The notes beneath the pieces were generated by a model. The model had not been told where the DNA came from, searched no databases, and saw only the letters and a list, made by a program, of their open reading frames with translations. Below, one piece after another: positions 1 to 5,834 of a stretch of 9,341 bases of DNA (position 1 is the first letter of the stretch; every line of letters begins with the position of its first letter). The DNA comes from Planctomycetota bacterium (GTDB taxonomy: Bacteria; Planctomycetota; Planctomycetia; Pirellulales; Thermoguttaceae): the NCBI GenBank assembly GCA_021784975.1, contig JAJYGU010000010.1, positions 1 to 9,341 on the forward strand, given 5' to 3'. The position numbers were made by a program, and so were the translations under genes.

Positions 1-760
1 CGTCCTGCACGAACACGTCGGCGCCGGTCAAGGTGTTCATCAACGTACTCTTGCCGGCGTTGGTGTACCCGACCAGCGAAACCGTCCTCAAGTCGCACCG
101 GGCAGCCACTTCGCGCTGCTTGCGCCGTTCGATCCTGTTCAACTGCCGGCGGAGGTCCTTGATGCGGTTCTCGACCAACCGGCGGTCTTCTTCGAGTTGG
201 GTCTCGCCCGGCCCGCGCAGCCCGACGCCCTTTTTCTGCCGCGACAGGTGGGTCCACATCCGCTTCAGCCGCGGCATCGAGTATTCGAGCTGGGCCAACT
301 CCACCGCCAGGCGGGCTTGCGAGGTCTGGGCGCGGCTGGCAAAGATATCGAGGATCAGCTCGGTGCGATCAAGCACCTTCAGCCCGACGGCCTTTTCCAG
401 ATTGCGGGTCTGCCCGGACATGAGATCGTTGTCGAAGACAACCAAGTCGGCGTTGTTGGCCGCGGCCAGCCGGGTAAGTTCTTCCACCTTGCCGTGGCCG
501 AGATAGGTGGCCGCGTCGGGGGCCTCGCGCCGCTGGGTCAGCCGTCCGACCACTTGCACGCCCGCCGTGGCCGCCAAGCCTTCCAACTCCTCCAAGGGAA
601 GCCCGTCGGTTTTTCGGTCGGGAAGCAGAACGCCCACCAGGATGGCGGACTCGCTGGCCACGCTGCCGGCGCGATTCAACTCGTACACCTGGGCAAATTC
701 CTCCTCTGTCCTGCGTTTTCCTACAACCACTATTCTAGCCAACCTCGCGGGAAAGACCAT
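1..760 (-). CDS. hflX: GTPase HflX, N-terminal part (runs off the window)
   Basis: HflX is a ribosome-associated P-loop GTPase that splits or rescues stalled ribosomes under stress. About 253 codons are visible. The N-terminal HflX domain shows the YLGHGKVEEL segment (about residues 85-94), then the family signature GPGETQLEEDRR (about 182-193), a basic helical stretch, and the G1/P-loop GYTNAGKST (about 230-238) followed by LTGADVFVQD. The rest of the G domain and the C-terminus lie beyond position 1. I chose ATG at 760; a GTG at 730 (VVVGKRRTEEF...) is also possible and neither has a strong Shine-Dalgarno. It lies 228 bp after the upstream same-strand gene, so it probably has its own promoter, though I could not identify one convincingly. 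The family call is very secure; the exact start is not. Confidence 0.95.
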   Translation of the reverse strand, partial: MVFPARLARIVVVGKRRTEEEFAQVYELNRAGSVASESAILVGVLLPDRKTDGLPLEELEGLAATAGVQVVGRLTQRREAPDAATYLGHGKVEELTRLAAANNADLVVFDNDLMSGQTRNLEKAVGLKVLDRTELILDIFASRAQTSQARLAVELAQLEYSMPRLKRMWTHLSRQKKGVGLRGPGETQLEEDRRLVENRIKDLRRQLNRIERRKQREVAARCDLRTVSLVGYTNAGKSTLMNTLTGADVFVQD

Positions 761-988
761 CCCAGGCGGAGTAGTGAAAAGTGGTAACCGGGGAGTTGAC
801 AATCGGCAGCCTACACTGGCTAATGTTTTGGTGGAAGTGACGGCCCTTTCGTGAAGGCGGCTGGTCGTGAAAAGGTCTTTACCCCTGTCGCGGGTCTGCA
901 CTTTGCTCAAAATCCGGGCCGGTGGTGCTGGTCGCCACTGCCCGGAAAGGTCGAGCGAACATCATGACCATGTGGTGGCAGATGCCTG
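761..988. other. Intergenic spacer between the GH-like gene and hflX
   Basis: I see no gene, RNA or clear terminator here. On the minus strand a TTGTCA hexamer lies upstream of the hflX ATG, but no -10 box better than 3/6 is found at 16-18 nt, so I do not call a promoter. Confidence 0.5.
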
Positions 989-3025
989 TCACCTGGTCTC
1001 TGGCATGATCGCGACCATGGCCGCCACCTCCAGACGCGGAACAACGAACTCCACCGTGCTGCCTTGCGCCGTTTTGTGGAAGTGGGCTGCAAGGCTGCCC
1101 GGGGTGCCTTGGGCGTCCGCCGTGATCGCTTGGACCGAACAGGCGGACTCAAACGGCACGCGGACCGTCAATCGCAGGTTTTCGGCCGGATGGACTTCGT
1201 CCTCGAAGGAGGAGCGCCGATAGATGTTCAGGTTCAACAGATGGACCAACGTTTGCTGCGGCTGGTCGCGGACCACGGCTCGAACGGTGATTGGCCCCCG
1301 AATTGCGATGGAAGGGATGCCGATCGCGGATTGCAACCGCTGCAACCAGTCGTCGGCCGTAAGGGGACAGACACATTTTTCAGCCCTGCCATACTGCGCA
1401 TGATGCTCGTTGGCACCTTGCTCAGGGCTGAAAAATGAGCCAGCCCCCGGCGCGTCGGCAGCGATCACCGCGCCGCCGGCACGGCGGAACTCTTTCACGG
1501 TCGCCTTCTCCGCGGGGTCCAGCACGGAAAGGCTTTCCACCAGCAAGACCTTCGCCGTCTTGAGCCGCGGCAGGCGGAAGTCGTCCTCGCAGAGCACTTC
1601 GTATTGCACGTTTGCCCGCGACAGCGCCGCCGCCAACGCCGAAGCCTTGCAGGTGTCGGTCTCGAGCCAGCGGCGGTAGGGCAGAAATAAGATCGCATCG
1701 CGGCGCGGCTGCGCTGCCAGCCACCCTTGGTGCCGCCGCAACAGATCCGCTTCCGGCCGCACGGCGTCGATCATCTTCTGACGCATTGGTTGTGGCCAGG
1801 TGGGCCAGAGCAAGTAGTTCGCTCCGTAGGCCGCCGCCTCGGCCATAGCCAGCCGGGTGAGGTGCGGCGGCGTGTGATAGTCGGCCTCGGCAATCGTGCA
1901 GACCACCAACGGCTTGCCGTGGATGATTGCCCGGAGCTGTTGGTAGGTCGGGCCGTATTCGATGGTGCGGCCGCGAGTTGACGGGGACTGGCTCATTTTC
2001 CGGCCGCCATCAGCGTGTCCCTTGTGCACGCCTGAAGGCCGGAAAATGTGCCGGTCCCCTTGTGTCACCGTCCCCGGCAGGGTTCGCGGCTGGCTGGTCA
2101 TGTCTTCGATGGTAACAAAGTCCTCGCTGGCGCTCATGGCGTGGAGGTCGTAGCCGTAGGTGCGATTCTGCTTGTACAACACCTCGGGTGAGTTCAAGCT
2201 GTTATTGGCCGTTAGCAGTGCATGGGGACGCAGCGACCTGGCATAGGCCCGCATGTCGGCGAAAAAGTCGGCGGCAATGGTGCCCCGAAACTGCAGAAAC
2301 TCCTTGGGCAGGGTCTCGGCCAGCTTCCGCATGGCCGCGGGCGAAGCATCGGCGACCGCGATCTTCCGTGCCCGCAGAAAGTCGGCAAACCGCCGCATGC
2401 AGTGCGGGCAGTAGCAGCCTTTAGGATGCACGGTGGGATTGTCGAAAAAGATGCCGTCGTGCCCGGTCTCCAACTGCTGTTGGATCATGTACCGCTGGTA
2501 GGTCCGCCAGTCGGGGTTGTTCATGCAGGCCGGCTGATAGGCGCCGCCGTACCAGGAGGGCAGCGGCCGGCCGTTGCGGTCCTGCTGCCGCCACTGGGCG
2601 GGCGGCGTGCGAAAGCGGGCCCGAAACGAGGCGTCCCAATGGGCGTCGAAGCGGGGCAAGTCGATGATCGAGGTGGCGCAGAGATAGCCTAGGACCACCG
2701 GAATCCCCAACGATTTGGCTTCGCGCACATAGGCGGCCGCGGCTTGACGCCGGGCGGCCCATTGCGGGGCGTCGGGCAGCCCGCTATAGCCGTCGCCGCC
2801 CAGCCCGGAGGCGTAGAGGATGGTCACCCCGCAGGCGGCCGCGGCCTTGGCCTGGTAGCCGATGTCTCCGAGGTGGTCGAAGGCGGGGAAGGCGGTTCCG
2901 GCCCGCAGTTCAGCCAAATTATCAAGCGATGGCGGCAGGTGCGACTGTGCGCTCGAGGTCCGCGCGCAAAGAGCGAGGGCAAGCAACAGCGCCAACACCA
3001 TCACCATCGTTCGTTTAATCGACAT
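989..3025 (-). CDS. Secreted TIM-barrel glycoside-hydrolase-like protein (GHL6-like), with two in-frame repeat insertions
   Basis: The 678-residue product begins with a signal peptide: basic MSIKRT, a Leu/Ala-rich core at about residues 7-20, and a likely cleavage near SSAQ (about 26-27). It is therefore probably exported. A barrel-like region follows, with VTILYASG (68-74), IPVVLGYL (108-115), the acidic strand motif HDGIFFDNPTV (189-199) and a Cys cluster CYCPHCMRRF (204-213). This combination resembles uncharacterised glycosyl hydrolase families such as GHL6. The region around 441-525 (DAILFLPYRRW, KVLLVESLSVL, GGAVIAAD) looks like the class-I amidotransferase-like domain that follows the barrel in beta-galactosidase trimerisation proteins. 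The C-terminus has VHLLNLN (594-600) and beta-rich sequence. Residues about 323-348 and 526-555 are encoded by palindromic repeat elements and look foreign. Substrate is unknown. Start ATG 3025 keeps the basic n-region; ATG at residue 7 is an alternative. Confidence 0.8.
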   Translation of the reverse strand: MSIKRTMVMVLALLLALALCARTSSAQSHLPPSLDNLAELRAGTAFPAFDHLGDIGYQAKAAAACGVTILYASGLGGDGYSGLPDAPQWAARRQAAAAYVREAKSLGIPVVLGYLCATSIIDLPRFDAHWDASFRARFRTPPAQWRQQDRNGRPLPSWYGGAYQPACMNNPDWRTYQRYMIQQQLETGHDGIFFDNPTVHPKGCYCPHCMRRFADFLRARKIAVADASPAAMRKLAETLPKEFLQFRGTIAADFFADMRAYARSLRPHALLTANNSLNSPEVLYKQNRTYGYDLHAMSASEDFVTIEDMTSQPRTLPGTVTQGDRHIFRPSGVHKGHADGGRKMSQSPSTRGRTIEYGPTYQQLRAIIHGKPLVVCTIAEADYHTPPHLTRLAMAEAAAYGANYLLWPTWPQPMRQKMIDAVRPEADLLRRHQGWLAAQPRRDAILFLPYRRWLETDTCKASALAAALSRANVQYEVLCEDDFRLPRLKTAKVLLVESLSVLDPAEKATVKEFRRAGGAVIAADAPGAGSFFSPEQGANEHHAQYGRAEKCVCPLTADDWLQRLQSAIGIPSIAIRGPITVRAVVRDQPQQTLVHLLNLNIYRRSSFEDEVHPAENLRLTVRVPFESACSVQAITADAQGTPGSLAAHFHKTAQGSTVEFVVPRLEVAAMVAIMPETR
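1363..1448. repeat. Palindromic element A, inside the GH-like coding sequence
   Basis: This is an 86-bp element with 26-nt arms at 1363-1388 and 1423-1448. The left arm begins GGGGACAGACACATTTTTC and the reverse complement of the right arm begins GGGGGCTGGCTCATTTTTC; 22 of 26 positions pair. A further TGCCA/TGGCA pair lies inside (1387-1391, 1411-1415). It shares its arm design with the element at 1983-2059. It is read through in frame and encodes about residues 526-555 of the host protein, between an AAD strand and LTADDW. Confidence 0.85.
1983..2059. repeat. Palindromic element B, inside the GH-like coding sequence
   Basis: This 77-bp element has arms at 1983-2004 (GGGGACTGGCTCATTTTCCG...) and 2038-2059; 20 of 22 positions pair. 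An inner hairpin pairs CAGCGTG with CACG-CTG. It belongs with element A by the shared arm GGGGAC-G-C-CATTTT. It encodes about residues 323-348 of the host protein, a Gly/His/Ser/Arg-rich segment unlike its surroundings, and leaves the frame open. Confidence 0.85.
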
Positions 3026-3064
3026 ATCAAGGTCTCGTGGGGTACTCCATGGCGGATTCTTCTA

Positions 3065-3156
3065 TCGCGAAGGCGCGAAGGTGCGAAAACGCGAAACCAG
3101 GCGAGGTTTGGTGTGCTACCGCACCTTCGCGTTTTCGCCCTTTCGTGTTTTCGCGA
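3065..3156. repeat. Long inverted repeat of GCGAA-rich arms
   Basis: Arms at 3065-3095 and 3126-3156 pair at 26 of 31 positions around a 30-nt loop. Each arm is built from short CGCGAAGG/CGAAAACG units, a type of low-complexity interspersed repeat common in intergenic DNA of large bacterial genomes. It sits between E2 (stop 3245) and the GH-like gene (start 3025). It has no T-tract, so it is not a typical intrinsic terminator, though RNA from it could fold strongly. Confidence 0.8.
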
Positions 3157-3209
3157 TGAAGACTGGTTTCGCGATGAAGACTGGTTTCGCGATGAAGACT
3201 GGTTTCGCG
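3149..3209. repeat. 18-bp tandem repeat, 3.4 copies
   Basis: The unit TTTCGCGATGAAGACTGG occurs perfectly at 3149-3166, 3167-3184 and 3185-3202, followed by a partial TTTCGCG at 3203-3209. It abuts and slightly overlaps the right arm of the inverted repeat. Eighteen is a multiple of three, so all frames stay open through it and produce spurious repeat ORFs on both strands; I do not regard these as genes. Confidence 0.95.
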
Positions 3210-3244
3210 TGGCAACGCAATGCGAACCCCAACAACTCAGAGCG

Positions 3245-4600
3245 TTAGACCTGGGTGGGCAACAGCAGTCGGCCCGGAGATTGCAAATAGTCGATCGCGC
3301 TGTTGAGGAATCGCCCGGCCGTGGCCCCGTCGACCACGCGGTGGTCGTAAGACAGGCTCAGCGGCATCATGAACCGGTTCTCCACGTTGCCTTCGCGCAG
3401 GCGGAGCACCCATCGCGAGCGTCCCATGAGCAGAATGGCCACCTCGGGATGGTTGATGATCGGCGTGCTATACGTGCCGCCCACGGCGCCGAGGTTGCTC
3501 ACCGTAAAAGTCCCGCCGCGAAGCTCGTCGAGTGAAAACTCGAAGGCCCGAGCGCGGGCCGCCAAGGCCGTCGCTTCGCGGGCGATCTCGAAGACGCCCT
3601 TCTGATCGGCATTTCGCAGCACCGGCACCACCAGGCCGCGCGGCGTATCGACCGCTACGCCCACATGGACGTATTGCTTGTAAACGACCTGCTCCCGCTC
3701 CTCATCGAGCGAGGCGTTGAGGGTCGGATGCTGCCGCAGAGCCAGGGCGACCGCCCTCAAAACGAAGGGCAGGGCGGAGAGCTTGACCTCCGGACCAAGG
3801 TACTCTTGCGGGATGGTCTTGCGGATGTTTTCCAGGTCGGTGACGTCGGCGTCGTCGAAGTTGGTCACGTGCGGAATGGTGCTGGCCGACTTGGCCATCT
3901 GGGCGGCGATGGTCCGGCGGATCCGCGACATGGGCTCGCGGCGGACCGGTCCGTAGGCGTCTTGCCCGGGCTCGCCCGGTGGCACGACGCGTACTGTCCC
4001 CTCTCCGGGCACCGACCGGAGGTTGGTCGGGGGAGGGTTAGGGTGAGGGCGAACGGCGACTTTGGCAGCGACTTCTTCGCGGGCTTCGCCGCTGGCCGCC
4101 GCCCGAACGTCCTCCGGCGTAATCCGGCCACGCTGGCCGGTGCCCTGAACTTGCCTCAGATCCACGCCCATCTCCCGCGCCAAGCGCCGCGATTCCGGCC
4201 CGGCCGGCAGCGGTTCCTCGGGATGGGGAGCCTCGATCTCGGCTGGCGCCGCCGCTTTCGGCTTTCGGCTTTCCGCTTTTGGCTCTCTGCCTTCCGCCTT
4301 CCGCCCTCCGCCCTCCCCCTTGGCCTCGTCGCCCTCGCCCTTGGCTGCCTCGGCCTCTCCGCCTGCAGCCTCGATGGTCAGCAGCGGCTGACCGACTTTG
4401 ACGCTCTGCCCCTTCGTTACGTGAAGCTTGGCGACCTTGCCGGCGTGGGGGCACGGCAGCTCGACCACCGCCTTTTCGGTCTCCAGTTCGACGACCGGGT
4501 CGTTGGCGGCGATCGTGTCGCCCTCGTGGACCATCACCCGGACCACGTCGGCGCTGGTGATGTTCTCGCCAAGTTCAGGGAGCTTGAAGTCGATATTCAC
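3245..4600 (-). CDS. Dihydrolipoamide acyltransferase, E2 of a 2-oxoacid dehydrogenase (probably pyruvate dehydrogenase)
   Basis: E2 forms the core of the dehydrogenase complex and passes the acyl group from lipoyl-lysine to CoA. The 451 residues show an N-terminal lipoyl domain (about 3-78) with lipoyl-lysine K43 in ETEKAVVE, an Ala/Glu/Lys linker, a peripheral subunit-binding domain (about 134-169, SRRLAREMGVDL...GRITPEDV), a second linker, and the catalytic domain (about 220-450) with IPHVTNFDDADVT and the active-site motif DHRVVDG (419-425; His420, Asp424). One lipoyl domain is present. The IPHVT/VTDLE region favours an AceF-like pyruvate E2, but substrate is inferred, so no symbol is given. 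The start codon is GTG at 4600, 4 nt after the FHA stop, with a poor Shine-Dalgarno, suggesting translational coupling. Both linkers contain repeat-like DNA (about residues 94-116 and 184-202). E1 and E3 are not in the window. Confidence 0.93.
   Translation of the reverse strand: MNIDFKLPELGENITSADVVRVMVHEGDTIAANDPVVELETEKAVVELPCPHAGKVAKLHVTKGQSVKVGQPLLTIEAAGGEAEAAKGEGDEAKGEGGGRKAEGREPKAESRKPKAAAPAEIEAPHPEEPLPAGPESRRLAREMGVDLRQVQGTGQRGRITPEDVRAAASGEAREEVAAKVAVRPHPNPPPTNLRSVPGEGTVRVVPPGEPGQDAYGPVRREPMSRIRRTIAAQMAKSASTIPHVTNFDDADVTDLENIRKTIPQEYLGPEVKLSALPFVLRAVALALRQHPTLNASLDEEREQVVYKQYVHVGVAVDTPRGLVVPVLRNADQKGVFEIAREATALAARARAFEFSLDELRGGTFTVSNLGAVGGTYSTPIINHPEVAILLMGRSRWVLRLREGNVENRFMMPLSLSYDHRVVDGATAGRFLNSAIDYLQSPGRLLLPTQV
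3996..4050. repeat. HPNPP-type interspersed repeat in the second E2 linker
   Basis: On the minus strand this reads GCCCTCACCCTAACCCTCCC..., ending in GGAGAGGGGACAG, and gives the peptide RPHPNPPPTN. This resembles a repeat whose translation, HPNPLP..GEG, appears in many unrelated bacterial ORFs. A hairpin CCGACC/GGTCGG (4012-4017, 4025-4030; 7-nt loop) lies at its centre. It encodes about residues 184-202, between the subunit-binding and catalytic domains. Confidence 0.65.
4254..4320. repeat. GGCTTTC/CCGCCTT low-complexity repeat in the first E2 linker
   Basis: The plus strand carries repeated 7-8 nt units (GCTTTCG, GCTTTCC, GCTTTTG, CCTTCCG, CCCTCCG). On the coding strand it yields KAEGREPKAESRKPKA (about residues 100-116). 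The same CCCTCCGCCCTCCGCCTT unit recurs at the start of the ligase-family gene (about 6740-6760), so it is likely an interspersed repeat rather than only a biased linker. Confidence 0.6.
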
Positions 4601-4604
4601 TTGA

Positions 4605-5591
4605 CTACTTCATGAAGCGGTACATCTGGCCGAGCGCATCGCTGGCGGCGTTTCGAGAGTTGTCTTTCTTAACGGCCGGAGCGGGGCTGGCAGGCGGCGG
4701 CGATCCATTGCTGGCACGGGTGCCCGACGCTTTCTTCTGGTCGACTTCCCCGTCCTCTTCTTCGTCCTCGTCGTTTTCGTCGTCTTCGTCTTCCTCTTTC
4801 GTGCCGAGCGAGGAAGGCATCGTGCCGGTATCGGGCAGATTGCTGTCCGAGGCCCCGGCGAGATCACCGTCTCCGGCCGAGGAAAAATCGGCGTTCAGAT
4901 CGTTGTCGAGCCAACTGGAGACGTCGAGATCGTCTTCTTCCGGGTTGGCCTGAGGGCGCGGGGCCTCTTCCTTTTCTTTCTTGGCTGGCGGATCGCTCCG
5001 GCGGAAGTCGGTCTCCGCAATCAAACCATCGAGGTCATCGATCTCGTCGCCAGGGGCTTGGTTGTGTTCCGGGGCTTTGCGTTCGCCTTTCTTCTTAGCG
5101 TTCGTCCGATTCTCGGCGGCCCGCTTGGCCGGTGGGGCCGCTTGCTTTCCAGCGACCGCCTTCTTTTCAACGGCTGCCCTTGTCTCGACCGCCGCCGCCT
5201 CCCCTTGGGCTGTGTTGTTCTGGGATTCGCCCGCCAGGGTTCGGCCACCCGCCACCGAGCCTTCGTCTGCCTCAGCTTCGCCGTCGTCGGGCACGTTCTC
5301 AAACAAGCGGACCTCGAACTCCATGGTGCCCACGCCGAGGCGATCGCCGTGGCTTAGCTCCCGCGGCCCTTCCACCTTTTCATCGTTGACAAAGGTGCCG
5401 TTGGTGCTGCCGAGGTCTTCGATCAGCAGCCGTCCGTCTTCGTGGACGATGGCGCAGTGCCGGCGGCTGACGAGATTGCAGCCGGGGCGGAGTTGGCACT
5501 CCTTGCTGCGGCCGATTGTGAACCTGGCACGGCGGACCTGGATTTCCTTGCCCGCATGGATGCCGCCGACGACGACCAGCTTGATTTCCAT
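4605..5591 (-). CDS. FHA-domain protein with long acidic, disordered tail
   Basis: FHA domains bind phosphothreonine peptides. The 328-residue protein has an N-terminal FHA domain (about 2-98) with the conserved GRS (27-29), SRRHC (42-46) and GSTNGT (61-66), so the phosphopeptide-binding residues look intact. The remainder is low complexity: Ala/Lys/Glu-rich 130-180, acidic 180-250, and a nearly uninterrupted Asp/Glu run at about 266-282 encoded by a CTT/CGT/CTC-type tract (about 4739-4800). The end, NAASDALGQMYRFMK, looks like a conserved helix. No membrane segment or signal is visible, so it is probably cytoplasmic. I chose ATG 5591 because GGAGGGG lies just upstream and the FHA fold begins there; an in-frame GTG at 5630 would add 13 residues. 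It is followed within 4 nt by E2. Its partner is unknown. Confidence 0.9.
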   Translation of the reverse strand: MEIKLVVVGGIHAGKEIQVRRARFTIGRSKECQLRPGCNLVSRRHCAIVHEDGRLLIEDLGSTNGTFVNDEKVEGPRELSHGDRLGVGTMEFEVRLFENVPDDGEAEADEGSVAGGRTLAGESQNNTAQGEAAAVETRAAVEKKAVAGKQAAPPAKRAAENRTNAKKKGERKAPEHNQAPGDEIDDLDGLIAETDFRRSDPPAKKEKEEAPRPQANPEEDDLDVSSWLDNDLNADFSSAGDGDLAGASDSNLPDTGTMPSSLGTKEEDEDDENDEDEEEDGEVDQKKASGTRASNGSPPPASPAPAVKKDNSRNAASDALGQMYRFMK

Positions 5592-5593
5592 TG

Positions 5594-5600
5594 CCCCTCC
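5594..5600 (-). promoter_or_regulatory. Shine-Dalgarno of the FHA gene
   Basis: The minus strand reads GGAGGGGCA-ATG, with core GGAGG 4 nt before ATG 5591. This decides the start in favour of 5591 over the GTG at 5630. Confidence 0.75.
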
Positions 5601-5737
5601 ACTGCGATTTGAGTGGCGGCGAATGTCCACACCCCGACCTCGAGCCGCTACGGGATGGACAAAATCACCCGCGACGCACGCGTAGCGACAACAATCTCTC
5701 GGAGAAACAGCTCGGCCCTTACCAACCGTGCCAAACG

Positions 5738-5766
5738 ATCATAGCAACTTCCTCGGGAACCGTCAA
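5738..5766 (-). promoter_or_regulatory. Predicted sigma70-type promoter for FHA-E2
   Basis: On the minus strand a -35 box TTGACG (5766-5761) is separated by exactly 17 nt from a -10 box TATGAT (5743-5738); each matches 5 of 6 consensus positions. Transcription would start near 5731 and leave about 140 nt of leader before ATG 5591. It lies in the gap between the ligase-family stop and the FHA start, which is where a promoter for the FHA-E2 pair is expected. Confidence 0.6.
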
Positions 5767-5834
5767 AGCCCCCCCAGAACTAGAGCCTACCCCCAAGAGT
5801 AAGACTACGGTCTCAAAGGGGACCCCGTGAACGG

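Noticed and set aside
3065..3156. Intrinsic terminator for E2
   Set aside because: The hairpin is strong but has a 30-nt loop, no U-tract, and begins about 90 nt after the stop; it is better explained as a repeat.
2744..3535. Plus-strand ORFs through the 18-bp tandem repeat
   Set aside because: They overlap the E2 and GH-like genes antisense; the repeated peptide arises only because the unit length is a multiple of three.
3665..4615. Long plus-strand ORF opposite E2
   Set aside because: It is a GC-rich shadow of the E2 frame; the minus-strand product has lipoyl and catalytic motifs.
5815..5830. GGGGACCCC palindrome after the ligase-family stop as a terminator
   Set aside because: The stem is about 4 bp with almost no loop and no following T-tract.
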